A DNA stretch of 37,693 bases from assembly GCA_004555955.1 (NCBI GenBank), contig SFJG01000011.1, positions 1 to 37,693 of the forward strand, given 5' to 3'. Shown here one piece after another: positions 25,718-32,761 of the stretch. Numbering within the stretch: the first letter of the stretch is position 1; each line of letters opens with the position of its first letter. The notes beneath the pieces were generated by a model. The model was not told the origin of the DNA, searched no databases, and was given only the letters and a program-made list of their open reading frames with translations. This stretch comes from Bacteroidales bacterium (GTDB taxonomy: Bacteria > Bacteroidota > Bacteroidia > Bacteroidales > Muribaculaceae). The translations under genes were made by a program, and so were the position numbers.

Positions 25718-25793
25718 GTTAAGTTTGATTTTTAGTTTTATGGTTTTGAATTTTGGTCTAAAATTATATAATATTTCCTCTGATTTATTAACC

Positions 25794-25897
25794 AAGTACA
25801 CACTAAGTACATTTTATATACATCAGCTTTTTAATAAAACATTGATTACCAAACCTATACACCACCAACAAGAAAGGGGCTAAGTACATGTATACTT
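25794..25897. repeat. AAGTACA repeats around the susC promoter, candidate regulator sites
   Basis: AAGTACA occurs at 25794-25800, 25805-25811 and 25882-25888. The first two are 11 bases apart and the third is 77 (7 x 11) from the second, all on the same face of the helix. The third is part of an imperfect dyad AAGTACATGTATACTT (25882-25897) lying just upstream of the -7 box, where an activator would bind. The SusR-like protein is the natural candidate. Confidence 0.5.
25850..25857 (-). promoter_or_regulatory. -7 promoter element of the susC operon
   Basis: On the minus strand this reads TAGGTTTG, an exact TAnnTTTG match, about 130 bases before the susC start. No TTG/TTTG box is found 19-21 bases upstream; AAGTACA repeat material lies there instead, as expected of an activator-dependent promoter. 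Confidence 0.6.
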
Positions 25898-26110
25898 TTA
25901 AGAAAATTTGAGAAAATGTGTTGTTTTTCGTGGTTATCCCACTTATATAGCCCTAAGCACACCGCACGAAACGAAAATTGCCGACGCACGAATCAATGGT
26001 GTTGACTTCAAAAATTCAAGCAACTAAGAAGCCTAAATTTACTTTTGGCGGTTGTTTCAAAACAAAGCATTGCAACAAGTGTGCTACAATGCTCTGTGTG
26101 GTATATTTCG

Positions 26111-26182
26111 TAGTCCCGAGGGGAATCGAACCCCTATCAAAAGTTTAGGAAACTTCTATTCTATCCGTTGAACTACAGGACC
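26111..26182 (-). tRNA. tRNA-Arg (anticodon CCT)
   Basis: Read on the minus strand, acceptor GGTCCTG pairs with CGGGACT, D stem GTTC/GAAT, anticodon stem GAAGT/ACTTT around loop TTCCTAA (anticodon CCT at 26149-26147), and T arm AGGGG/CCCCT around TTCGATT. It reads AGG. CCA is not encoded. Confidence 0.96.
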
Positions 26183-26197
26183 GCAGGAATGCGAATG

Positions 26198-26228
26198 CAA
26201 ATTTACATTATTTTCCTAAATGTGCCAA
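26198..26228 (-). promoter_or_regulatory. Promoter of tRNA-Arg (TTG-N20-TAAATTTG)
   Basis: On the minus strand TTG (26228-26226) is followed after 20 bases by TAAATTTG (26205-26198), 15 bases before the tRNA. The TTG lies inside the downstream arm of the terminator-like hairpin of the preceding gene. Confidence 0.8.
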
Positions 26229-26260
26229 CCGTTTGCGTTTTTTTCGCTACGGTTGGCACA
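26221..26260 (-). terminator. Strong hairpin downstream of the outer-membrane barrel gene
   Basis: TGTGCCAACCGT (26221-26232) and ACGGTTGGCACA (26249-26260) form a perfect 12-base-pair stem with a 16-base loop. It lies 56 bases after the stop codon of the barrel gene. The T tract is weak, so termination is likely but not certain. Confidence 0.65.
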
Positions 26261-26315
26261 AAAGAAAAACATAATTAGACTAAAAAGTATGATTATAATT
26301 CAATTAATAGCGTGG

Positions 26316-26945
26316 TTAAAAATTGTAGCCGACTGAGAAACAGAATCGGTTTTCGCGGTATTTCGGCTGCTCTTTAATCATATCCGCCATACCTAACGAT
26401 GCAGTAAAGCCGACATAGAACTTGTCGATGTTTATGCCGGTGCCGACATTCCAGGCGCAGTCGACTTGGTTTGCCCAACCTTCGTCGCCATAAATGTCTA
26501 TGCTATGACCATCGTCGTCACACTCTTTCCCGGTAAACCCGATGCGAAGTTCGGGTCCGGTAAAGAAACTCCATCCGCCGCGGCTGAACACGTCAAAACG
26601 ATAGCCGACCATTACGGGAATAGAGAGACCGAATTTTTTGACCTTTGATTTCAAATCACCGAATTCATCATCAATTTTTTCCTTATAAGTATCACGCCAA
26701 AGCATTAATCCGGGCTCTACGTAGAGGTTTTGCCACACGGGGATGTTATAAACGCCGCCGAAGGAGAATCCGGGACCTGTCTTAAAGCCGTCGAAGGATA
26801 TTTTGCCGGCGGAAATGTCCGACGGGCTGTTTATGTTGGCGCTTAGACGGAGTCCGAAATGTGCGCGGTTGTCGGGGTTGTTAAACTGTGCATAACTGCT
26901 GACAGCCAACAACGCTACAACGGCGAGTAATAGTATACGTTTCAT
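26316..26945 (-). CDS. Small outer-membrane beta-barrel protein (porin-like family)
   Basis: The 209-residue protein has a signal peptide (RILLLAVVALLAVSSYAQ) followed by alternating amphipathic strands such as HFGLRLSANIN, FSFGGVYNIPV, LYVEPGLMLW and GLSIPVMVGYRF, and ends in an aromatic residue (FCFSVGYNF). This is the pattern of the eight-stranded outer-membrane barrel family common in Bacteroidota. No ligand or substrate can be read from the sequence. It is monocistronic: 71 bases separate it from the acetyltransferase gene upstream and a hairpin follows it. Confidence 0.88.
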   Translation of the reverse strand: MKRILLLAVVALLAVSSYAQFNNPDNRAHFGLRLSANINSPSDISAGKISFDGFKTGPGFSFGGVYNIPVWQNLYVEPGLMLWRDTYKEKIDDEFGDLKSKVKKFGLSIPVMVGYRFDVFSRGGWSFFTGPELRIGFTGKECDDDGHSIDIYGDEGWANQVDCAWNVGTGINIDKFYVGFTASLGMADMIKEQPKYRENRFCFSVGYNF

Positions 26946-27016
26946 TTTTGTTATTCGGTTTTCTATTATAACGTAAATGTCGTTTAAATATTATAACACT
27001 TATGCGATTAAAAAGT

Positions 27017-27505
27017 TCAACGGCGGTCGAGTTGGTATGCAAGTCGGGGCGTACCGTTGTGACAGAAAATGATTCCGGTGTAGACGAATCCCATACGGAT
27101 TAGCGTACGCTGCATCACGCGGTTGTCGGCGTGTGTGTCGACGCGCAGAGTGTCAAAGCGGTCGAGGCACCAACGCAGGCATATCTCACCGATTCCGCCG
27201 ACTTTGCCCGACGAGGCGAGCCGATGCACCACAGCGTAGGGGCGGTCGTTGAGCCATGCGCCTTGGATGATGGCGTAGGTTGGGTCGGGACCTTCGATAA
27301 GAGCGAAAACGGCAAGGATTTCGTCGCCTCGGCAAGCGGTCCAAAGCACGTCGGCGCTGATGTCGGCGCGTACGTCCGCTTCCGACGGATAACCGTCAAT
27401 CCATTGATTAGGATTGCCCGAGGCAGCCATAAATCGGCGTGCATTAGCGTAAATTGCCGTAATGCGGGGCGCATCGGCTTCGACGGCTTTTCGGAAGTGT
27501 ATCAT
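27017..27505 (-). CDS. GNAT family N-acetyltransferase
   Basis: The 162-residue protein begins IHFRKAVEADAPRITAIY, the typical first strand and helix of GNAT enzymes, with a later KVGGIGEICLRWCLDR segment in the acetyl-CoA-binding position and LRVDTHADNRVMQRTLIRMGF as the fourth motif. The substrate is unknown. Its start overlaps the stop of the M16 peptidase by 4 bases (ATGA), so it is translated together with it and lies under the metK leader switch. It ends 71 bases before the next gene; no hairpin is seen there. Confidence 0.9.
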   Translation of the reverse strand: MIHFRKAVEADAPRITAIYANARRFMAASGNPNQWIDGYPSEADVRADISADVLWTACRGDEILAVFALIEGPDPTYAIIQGAWLNDRPYAVVHRLASSGKVGGIGEICLRWCLDRFDTLRVDTHADNRVMQRTLIRMGFVYTGIIFCHNGTPRLAYQLDRR

Positions 27506-28719
27506 CGGAAGGTGAGTGTTGAAAGGTTACTGCAAAGCATTTGCCCGACGGCTCTGATGTCGTCGACTGATACGGCACGGATGCGATTGGCAACGGCTTC
27601 GACGTTGAGCGTTGTTCCGAAGTTGAGCACTTCTTTGCCGAGCGAGAGTGCGCGATTTTCGGAACTTTCGCTACTTACGATGAGTTGACCGATGTACTGC
27701 TTTTTGGCGGCATTGAGAGCACGTTCGGTGATACCGCCGTCGGCAATACGGCGGAGTTCGTCGTCGATGAGACGGCGGCACTTGGCAGTGTGACGATGGT
27801 CGCTGCCGAAGTAGATGGTAAACAAACCGACGTCGGAGAGCAGCGTGACGGTCGATTCGACAGTGTACGCATATCCGCGGCGCTCGCGAATGGCTACGTT
27901 GAGAGTGGAGTTCATACCGGGTCCGCCGAGGATGTTGTTGGCGAGCAGCAACGCATATTTTCGACTGTCGTGCATGCCGAAAGTTGTGGTACCGACGACG
28001 GTGTGCGACTGATGTGCATCGATGTCGCGCAGATGCTCAAACGGCGCTGCGGCAACGATGGGTTTGCACGATAGGCGGTGCAACGGATGGTGCATTGCTC
28101 CGAAATAGCGTTCGGAGAGGGCAAAAAACCGCTCTGCGGGGATGCTGTCGACTGCGAAAAGCACCATATTTGTCGGCACATAGAGGTTTGCGACATAGTC
28201 GAGGCAATCGGCACCGGTTAGGCTTTGCAGAGTTTCTTCGTTGCCTAATATGTTATGTCCGAGCGGCGTATCGGCAAAGATAAGGTCTTCGAAGTCGTCG
28301 TAGATGGCATCAGCCGGCGAATCGCGGTAGGAATCGATTTCTTCGACGACCACTTCGCGCTCTTTGTCGATTTCGTGTTCGGGAAAGGTGGAATTGCACA
28401 CCAGGTCGGCGATGAGTTCGACGGCGCGCGCCATGTTGCCCGATGGAAAGACCGAGTAGACGAGCGTTTCTTCTTTGGTTGTGTAGGCATTGAGTTCGCC
28501 GCCCACGCGCTCCATTCGGTTCAGAATGTGCCACGCTTTACGGCGCCGCGTGCCTTTGAAGATGGTATGCTCCACGAAGTGTGCCAGCCCGAGGCGAGCG
28601 CCATCGTCGCGACTTCCTGCCTGCACAGCCAGCCCACAATAAGCCACGCTTCCCTGTCGGCGTTGATAGACGATGCGCAGACCGTTGGGAAGCGTGTTGT
28701 AATGATAGGTTTGCTCCAT
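27502..28719 (-). CDS. M16 family zinc peptidase (processing-protease-like)
   Basis: The 405-residue protein has the inverted zinc motif HFVEH (His47, Glu50, His51) with a third ligand glutamate near 126-127 (VVVEEIDSYRD). The second half contains GPGMNSTLNVAIRERRGYAYTVES, the R/Y motif of the inactive half domain. Length and motifs match the single-chain pitrilysin/mitochondrial processing peptidase-like proteins of bacteria. No signal peptide is seen, so it is probably cytoplasmic. It follows metK by 13 bases and overlaps the acetyltransferase by 4. Confidence 0.93.
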   Translation of the reverse strand: MEQTYHYNTLPNGLRIVYQRRQGSVAYCGLAVQAGSRDDGARLGLAHFVEHTIFKGTRRRKAWHILNRMERVGGELNAYTTKEETLVYSVFPSGNMARAVELIADLVCNSTFPEHEIDKEREVVVEEIDSYRDSPADAIYDDFEDLIFADTPLGHNILGNEETLQSLTGADCLDYVANLYVPTNMVLFAVDSIPAERFFALSERYFGAMHHPLHRLSCKPIVAAAPFEHLRDIDAHQSHTVVGTTTFGMHDSRKYALLLANNILGGPGMNSTLNVAIRERRGYAYTVESTVTLLSDVGLFTIYFGSDHRHTAKCRRLIDDELRRIADGGITERALNAAKKQYIGQLIVSSESSENRALSLGKEVLNFGTTLNVEAVANRIRAVSVDDIRAVGQMLCSNLSTLTFR

Positions 28720-28732
28720 TGCCTAAGGCGGC

Positions 28733-30022
28733 TTAGAGGTTAAAGGCTTTGCGGATGGCGTCGACGTAGTCGAGTTTCTCCCATGTAAAAAGTTCTACTT
28801 CGATATCTTTATCGCCGTTGTAGACCGACTTGAAATGCTTAACGATGGTTTGCGGCTTGCGCCCCATATGTCCATAGGCGGCGGTTTCTTCGTAGATAGG
28901 TTGACGCAACTTGAGTCGACGCTCGATGGCTGCGGGACGCATGTCGAATATATTTTCCACCACCTTTGCTATCTCCGAATCGCTCACAGCCACGTGGCTC
29001 TTGCCGTAGGTGTTTACGTAGAGGCTCACGGGACGCGCTTCGCCGATTGCGTATGCCACTTGCACGAGCACTTCGTCGGCAACGCCGGCAGCTACCAAGT
29101 TTTTGGCGATATGGCGTGCAGCATACGCTGCCGAGCGGTCGACTTTGCTGGGGTCTTTTCCTGAAAAAGCACCGCCGCCGTGTGCGCCGCGACCTCCGTA
29201 GGTGTCGACGATGATTTTGCGTCCGGTCAGACCGGTGTCGCCGTGAGGACCGCCGATAACGAATTTTCCGGTCGGGTTGACGTGGAGAATCAATTTGTCG
29301 TCGAAGAGCGCCTTGATGCTATCGGGCTGTGCAGCGACAACGCGCGGCAACAGAATGGTCTCGACATCGCTACGTATCTTTGCGAGCATTTCGGCGTCGG
29401 CGGCAAGTTGCGCCCCTTCGGAGTCGTTGGCAGGAGTAATGAAGTCGTCGTGCTGAGTGCTAACCACAATGGTGTGGATGCGTTGCGGCTCGCCCGCTTC
29501 GTTGTATTCTACAGTCACCTGACTCTTCGAGTCGGGACGAAGATAGGTCATCTCCTTGCCTTCGCGACGGATGTCGGCGAGGGTGCTCACAATGGCGTGA
29601 GCCAGGTCGAGCGTCAACGGCATATAGTTGGAGGTCTCGTTAGATGCATAGCCGAACATCATGCCTTGGTCGCCGGCACCTTGATTGTCGGCGTCGGCGC
29701 GCTCAACGCCGCGGTTGATGTCGCCCGATTGTTCGTGGATAGCAGTGAGAATGCCGCACGATTCGCCGTCGAACTTATATTCGCTCTTGGTGTAGCCAAT
29801 ACGGTTGATAACTCTACGTGCCGTGTCCATAATATCGATGTAGACTTTCGACTTCACTTCGCCGGCAATCACTACCTGTCCGGTGGTTACGAGGGTTTCG
29901 CATGCCACTTTCGACGACGGGTCGTAGGCTAGAAGTTTGTCGAGGATAGCGTCTGAGATTTGGTCAGCCACTTTGTCGGGATGCCCTTCCGACACTGATT
30001 CAGATGTAAATAAGTAGTTCAT
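28733..30022 (-). CDS. metK: S-adenosylmethionine synthetase
   Basis: MetK makes S-adenosylmethionine from methionine and ATP. The 429-residue protein has SEGHPDKVADQISDA near the N-terminus, GAGDQGMMFGYA, and GGGAFSGKDPSKVDRSAAY, the three diagnostic motifs, with catalytic lysines and aspartates in place. It is somewhat longer than the about 385-residue E. coli enzyme, with an insertion between about 185 and 215, as in other Bacteroidales. The ATG at 30022 lies in a 9-base-pair hairpin, downstream of a SAM-II-like aptamer (30074-30128), which predicts repression by its own product. First gene of metK, M16 peptidase, GNAT. Confidence 0.97.
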   Translation of the reverse strand: MNYLFTSESVSEGHPDKVADQISDAILDKLLAYDPSSKVACETLVTTGQVVIAGEVKSKVYIDIMDTARRVINRIGYTKSEYKFDGESCGILTAIHEQSGDINRGVERADADNQGAGDQGMMFGYASNETSNYMPLTLDLAHAIVSTLADIRREGKEMTYLRPDSKSQVTVEYNEAGEPQRIHTIVVSTQHDDFITPANDSEGAQLAADAEMLAKIRSDVETILLPRVVAAQPDSIKALFDDKLILHVNPTGKFVIGGPHGDTGLTGRKIIVDTYGGRGAHGGGAFSGKDPSKVDRSAAYAARHIAKNLVAAGVADEVLVQVAYAIGEARPVSLYVNTYGKSHVAVSDSEIAKVVENIFDMRPAAIERRLKLRQPIYEETAAYGHMGRKPQTIVKHFKSVYNGDKDIEVELFTWEKLDYVDAIRKAFNL

Positions 30023-30053
30023 TTTCCAATGCGTTTTACGTGGAAAATGCTAA
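30020..30053 (-). promoter_or_regulatory. Start-codon hairpin and switching strand of the metK leader
   Basis: In the mRNA, CATTTTCCA (30049-30041) pairs perfectly with TGGAAAATG (30028-30020), which includes the metK ATG, through a 12-base loop. The same upstream strand, read as TTAGCATTTT (30053-30044), pairs perfectly over 10 bases with AAAATGCTAA (30093-30084) in the aptamer core. The two pairings exclude each other. With SAM bound the core is held in the aptamer, so the strand should be free to close the start codon. Confidence 0.7.
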
Positions 30054-30073
30054 GAATGCTGAAAATCAATGGG

Positions 30074-30128
30074 ATTTGCAGTTTTAGCATTTTTTTATGT
30101 GGTTGCAAGCAGCCAAATTTTTCCACAG
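30074..30128 (-). promoter_or_regulatory. SAM-II-like riboswitch aptamer upstream of metK
   Basis: In the mRNA a stem TGTGG/CCACA (30127-30123 with 30102-30098) closes a 20-base loop ending in CTTGCAA, and is followed by an A-rich run and ATGCTAAAAC. This order (P1 stem, AUUU in the loop, UUGCA before the 3' arm, A-rich linker, GCUAAA) is that of the SAM-II (metA motif) class. A pseudoknot can form between ATTTG in the loop (30118-30114) and CAAAT after the core (30078-30074). The class assignment is from remembered consensus and needs a covariance search. Confidence 0.7.
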
Positions 30129-30155
30129 ATTAATATTGCGTTTTATTTCGGTGTG

Positions 30156-30186
30156 CAAAGGTATGCAATCATAGCGAAAAATGCAA
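30156..30186 (-). promoter_or_regulatory. Promoter of the metK operon (TTG-N20-TACCTTTG)
   Basis: On the minus strand TTG (30186-30184) precedes TACCTTTG (30163-30156) by 20 bases. Transcription should begin near 30149, leaving a leader of about 127 bases with the aptamer about 20 bases from the 5' end. Confidence 0.85.
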
Positions 30187-30204
30187 TATATTTCGATTAA
30201 AAAA

Positions 30205-30274
30205 GTGGAGAGAGGAAAAAAGAGCTCTTATCAAGGACTCCTCTCCACTCTCCAATTTTACCTTTTACCTCTCC
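30205..30274. repeat. Second GTGGAGAG/CTCTCCAC repeat block, downstream of rubrerythrin
   Basis: GTGGAGAG (30205-30212) pairs with CTCTCCAC (30241-30248). The block shares TCCTCTCCACTCT (30239-30251, also 198-210) and TACCTTTTACCTCTCC (30259-30274, also 218-233) with the block at 131-275. It begins directly after the rubrerythrin stop codon and lies upstream of the metK promoter. Confidence 0.7.
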
Positions 30275-30275
30275 G

Positions 30276-30818
30276 CTAATAATTTTCAGCGCGGAGCTGG
30301 AAGTAAGCCTTCGGGTGCTTGCACACCGGGCAAAGTTCGGGAGCTTCCTTACCGATATGGATATGACCGCAGTTTAGGCAATGCCACATGCAGTCGCCGT
30401 CGCGCGAGAACACAATCTTGTCGGTAATGTTATTGAACAGTTTGCGATAGCGAGCCTCGTGCTCCTTTTCGATAGCGGCAACGCCTTCGAAAGCAGCACC
30501 GATGCTGTCGAAGCCTTCTTCGTAAGCCTCGCGAGCAAACTGTGCATACATTTCCGTCCATTCGTAGTTTTCGCCGTTAGCAGCATCTTCGAGATTCTCG
30601 AGAGTTTCGGGCACTGCACCACCGTGGAGAAGTTTGAACCACAATTTAGCGTGTTCGCGCTCGTTACCTGCAGTTTCTTCAAAGATTTTCGAAATTTGCA
30701 CGTAGCCATCTTTCTTGGCTTTCGATGCATAGTAGCTGTACTTATTAGTTGCTTCACTCTCGCCGGCAAATGCTGTGCGCAAGTTTGCTTCGGTCTTTGT
30801 TCCTTTTAATTCTTTCAT
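30276..30818 (-). CDS. rbr: Rubrerythrin
   Basis: The 180-residue protein has an N-terminal ferritin-like diiron domain with the ligands in FAGESEATNKY and FEETAGNEREH, and in AIEKEHEARY. It ends in a rubredoxin domain (CLNCGH, CPVCKH). Rubrerythrin reduces hydrogen peroxide in the cytoplasm of anaerobes, taking electrons from rubredoxin-type partners such as the fusion protein at 4799. The gene has its own strong promoter (30844-30875) with a leader of about 20 bases and is followed by the GAGAG repeat block, so it is probably monocistronic. Confidence 0.97.
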   Translation of the reverse strand: MKELKGTKTEANLRTAFAGESEATNKYSYYASKAKKDGYVQISKIFEETAGNEREHAKLWFKLLHGGAVPETLENLEDAANGENYEWTEMYAQFAREAYEEGFDSIGAAFEGVAAIEKEHEARYRKLFNNITDKIVFSRDGDCMWHCLNCGHIHIGKEAPELCPVCKHPKAYFQLRAENY

Positions 30819-30843
30819 AGACGCGATTTATTTAGTTTGTTGG

Positions 30844-30875
30844 CAAATGTAGTAAATAACAAAAATAAAAGCAAA
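30844..30875 (-). promoter_or_regulatory. Promoter of rubrerythrin (TTTG-N20-TACATTTG)
   Basis: On the minus strand TTTG (30875-30872) and TACATTTG (30851-30844) are 20 bases apart, a full consensus match. The predicted transcript start is near 30837, about 20 bases before the ATG. Confidence 0.88.
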
Positions 30876-30937
30876 ACAATCCGACAAATTGTGCATAACT
30901 GCGAACAAAAAGAGTCATAAAAATGTTTTAATTCAAA

Positions 30938-31321
30938 ATGAAGCTTTTGATTTACATACTCGTCGTTGTAGCGTCGGCGTTTTGCAGCATCTCCGTGTTT
31001 AGCGAAGCCGCCGAACGCGAACGTATGTCGCACCGCTACGAAATGTCGGCAGACAACAAGTATGACGTCGAAGGCAGCATCTGTTGCTTTGCTTTGACCG
31101 CCAATTCATCGGCACAACACTTTGGCACTACCGCAAAACGTATGCTCTCGCAGATTGTCAACAAGATACGCCACGCCTGCGCCGCACACGCTCGAATGGC
31201 AATCGCCGGAGCGCATCGCAATGCCATGGTCGATGCCGGTGTCTACAGCACAACTTTCCGTCCCGGTCGCATCGCCGCAACAACTCGGCTTAACGTAGTA
31301 ATTCGACATCTAATCATTTAG
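30938..31321 (+). CDS. Hypothetical small exported protein
   Basis: I do not recognise this 127-residue frame. It starts with a convincing signal or anchor sequence (MKLLIYILVVVASAFCSISVFS), followed by an Ala-, Arg- and His-rich region with two adjacent cysteines (SICCFAL) and no recognisable motif. Codon choice is like that of neighbours, which argues for a real gene, but no clear promoter lies upstream. It is divergent from rubrerythrin and 88 bases before another small membrane protein gene; whether they form a unit is unclear. Confidence 0.5.
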   Translation: MKLLIYILVVVASAFCSISVFSEAAERERMSHRYEMSADNKYDVEGSICCFALTANSSAQHFGTTAKRMLSQIVNKIRHACAAHARMAIAGAHRNAMVDAGVYSTTFRPGRIAATTRLNVVIRHLII

Positions 31322-31409
31322 ACCGCAGTTTCCATTATTTTTTATTACCAACCTCGACGCACCATGCCTCGAGGAATCACATTTTATCAACACAATAACA
31401 CTTAACACA

Positions 31410-31925
31410 ATGGAAACTATAGCAATACTAAATCCAAAAGCCATGCCGCACATCGAGCGACGTGCAAACTTCAACGCAATAATTATCAACAGTTTAATAA
31501 TTGTAGCAGGAATCTATTTTGCGTTCTTTGTCAAAGTCGACACCCCGACATCTAACATAAACATAGCCCGACTCTTCATCTCGTGGTCGCTTTTAATCGT
31601 TGGAAGCATCGGCTTGATTACCCGCAGCACTCACTGGGTCTACACACCTTCCGGAAAGGTTATTCGCAAAAGCAGTACGACAGTCTATGCCAACGACTTC
31701 GACAATCTGCGCACCACAGCAAAACGATTCGGCGGCATCACGCTCAACATAACCGGTCCGACGGCTCTCGAAGTAGACTATATCTACACCACCGACCGCA
31801 CCTTTGCAGCCTACCAGATAAGCCAACCCGGGATGCTTGCCGACACAATGCTCACCGACGTTGTATTCCTCGAAGGCGACTATGCCAAGAAATTTATCCG
31901 CACCGTCAAGCGCTTAGGTGTTTAA
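31410..31925 (+). CDS. Membrane protein with PH-like domain, function unknown
   Basis: The 171-residue protein has two predicted membrane segments (about 23-41, INSLIIVAGIYFAFFV, and about 50-70, ARLFISWSLLIVGSIGLI) and a C-terminal soluble part (about 72-171) that starts THWVYTPSGKVIRKSST and continues as short strands, reminiscent of bacterial PH-like domains. No function can be assigned. It ends 24 bases before the end of the convergent TatD-like gene. Confidence 0.7.
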   Translation: METIAILNPKAMPHIERRANFNAIIINSLIIVAGIYFAFFVKVDTPTSNINIARLFISWSLLIVGSIGLITRSTHWVYTPSGKVIRKSSTTVYANDFDNLRTTAKRFGGITLNITGPTALEVDYIYTTDRTFAAYQISQPGMLADTMLTDVVFLEGDYAKKFIRTVKRLGV

Positions 31926-31949
31926 AGAATACTTTTACGAGCCGGGGCG

Positions 31950-32534
31950 TCAGCGATTTGCGAGAAATTCGGAGAGATTGCGCTCTGCAGTCAGCGCGAG
32001 GGGATGTGCGGCGATTTGCCACGGTGTATCGTCGGTTTCGAGTAGGATGAGTCGGCGCGGCACGGATTGAAGTGTCTGTTCGTTGCGATTTGCGCCGAAA
32101 CCGAGGTATATGCCGTGGCGGACGTATTGTTCCGCTTGACGAACGCCGAATCGTGCGCCGTGGCGCATCCAGCGACACGCGGGGCGAAGTTGTGCGTGCA
32201 ACGCCAGAACGATGTCGGATGCTCTCACTTCGTGGACTATCAACGGCTTGCGGAGGTGTTCCGACAGGGCTATGTGGTGCTCGAAGATGATGCGTTGACG
32301 CTCGACGTCAGCTCCGCGCAGGCGGTCGATGCCGCATTCGCCGATGGCAACGACTTGCGGATGACGTGCGGCGGCTTCGAGCAGACGAAATTCGTCGTCG
32401 CCGACGATCGATGTACTCCAAGGATGGATGCCTACCGAATAGTACAGTCCCGGTCGGGGGTCGAATCGGTCGGGCTCAACGCTGATTACGCCGATATGCG
32501 AATCCGCTTGATGGGTATGTGCGTCGATGAGCAT
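31950..32534 (-). CDS. TatD family metal-dependent hydrolase (short form)
   Basis: The 194-residue protein shows DAHTH at the N-terminus, YYSVGIHPW, AIGECGIDR, IVHEVRAS and LLETDD, the metal-ligand motifs of TatD-type hydrolases in order. It is about 60 residues shorter than E. coli TatD, mostly because loops after the fifth strand are missing; short versions are known in Bacteroidales. It is cytoplasmic and probably a DNase or exonuclease, though substrates of the short form are uncertain. Its ATG overlaps the yidD stop (TAATG). Confidence 0.9.
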   Translation of the reverse strand: MLIDAHTHQADSHIGVISVEPDRFDPRPGLYYSVGIHPWSTSIVGDDEFRLLEAAARHPQVVAIGECGIDRLRGADVERQRIIFEHHIALSEHLRKPLIVHEVRASDIVLALHAQLRPACRWMRHGARFGVRQAEQYVRHGIYLGFGANRNEQTLQSVPRRLILLETDDTPWQIAAHPLALTAERNLSEFLANR

Positions 32535-32761
32535 TACGGTACGGGGTCGTAGCCGCTACCACCCCACGGATGGCAACGACATATGCGTTTTACAGCCAGC
32601 CACAGCCCTTTGAAGGGTCCGTGCTTGACGATTGCCTCGAGGGCATATTGGCTACACGTCGGCGTAAACCGACATGACGGTGGAGTCATAGGTGAGATGC
32701 AAGCGCGATAGAATCGAATCGGCTGTATCAAAATCCACGAAAGGATGTTGTGCGTTTTCAT
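32534..32761 (-). CDS. yidD: YidD membrane protein insertion efficiency factor
   Basis: The 75-residue protein has the family core IRFYRACISPMTPPSCRFTPTCSQYALEAI followed by RICRCHPWGGSGYDPVP, with conserved cysteines. YidD is an inner-membrane-associated helper of YidC-dependent insertion and is usually encoded just after rnpA, as here, with a 4-base overlap. It overlaps the TatD-like gene by one base. Confidence 0.97.
   Translation of the reverse strand: MKTHNILSWILIQPIRFYRACISPMTPPSCRFTPTCSQYALEAIVKHGPFKGLWLAVKRICRCHPWGGSGYDPVP

Larger units (their letters stand above)
25718..26110. other. Intergenic region between susC and tRNA-Arg
   Basis: These 393 bases hold no supported gene. The susC leader, its promoter element and a set of AAGTACA repeats occupy 25718-25897; nothing notable was seen in 25898-26110. 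Confidence 0.7.

Noticed and set aside
31352..31374. CCTCGA...TCGAGG hairpin between the two small plus-strand genes as a terminator
   Set aside because: Only six pairs and no T tract; too weak to call.
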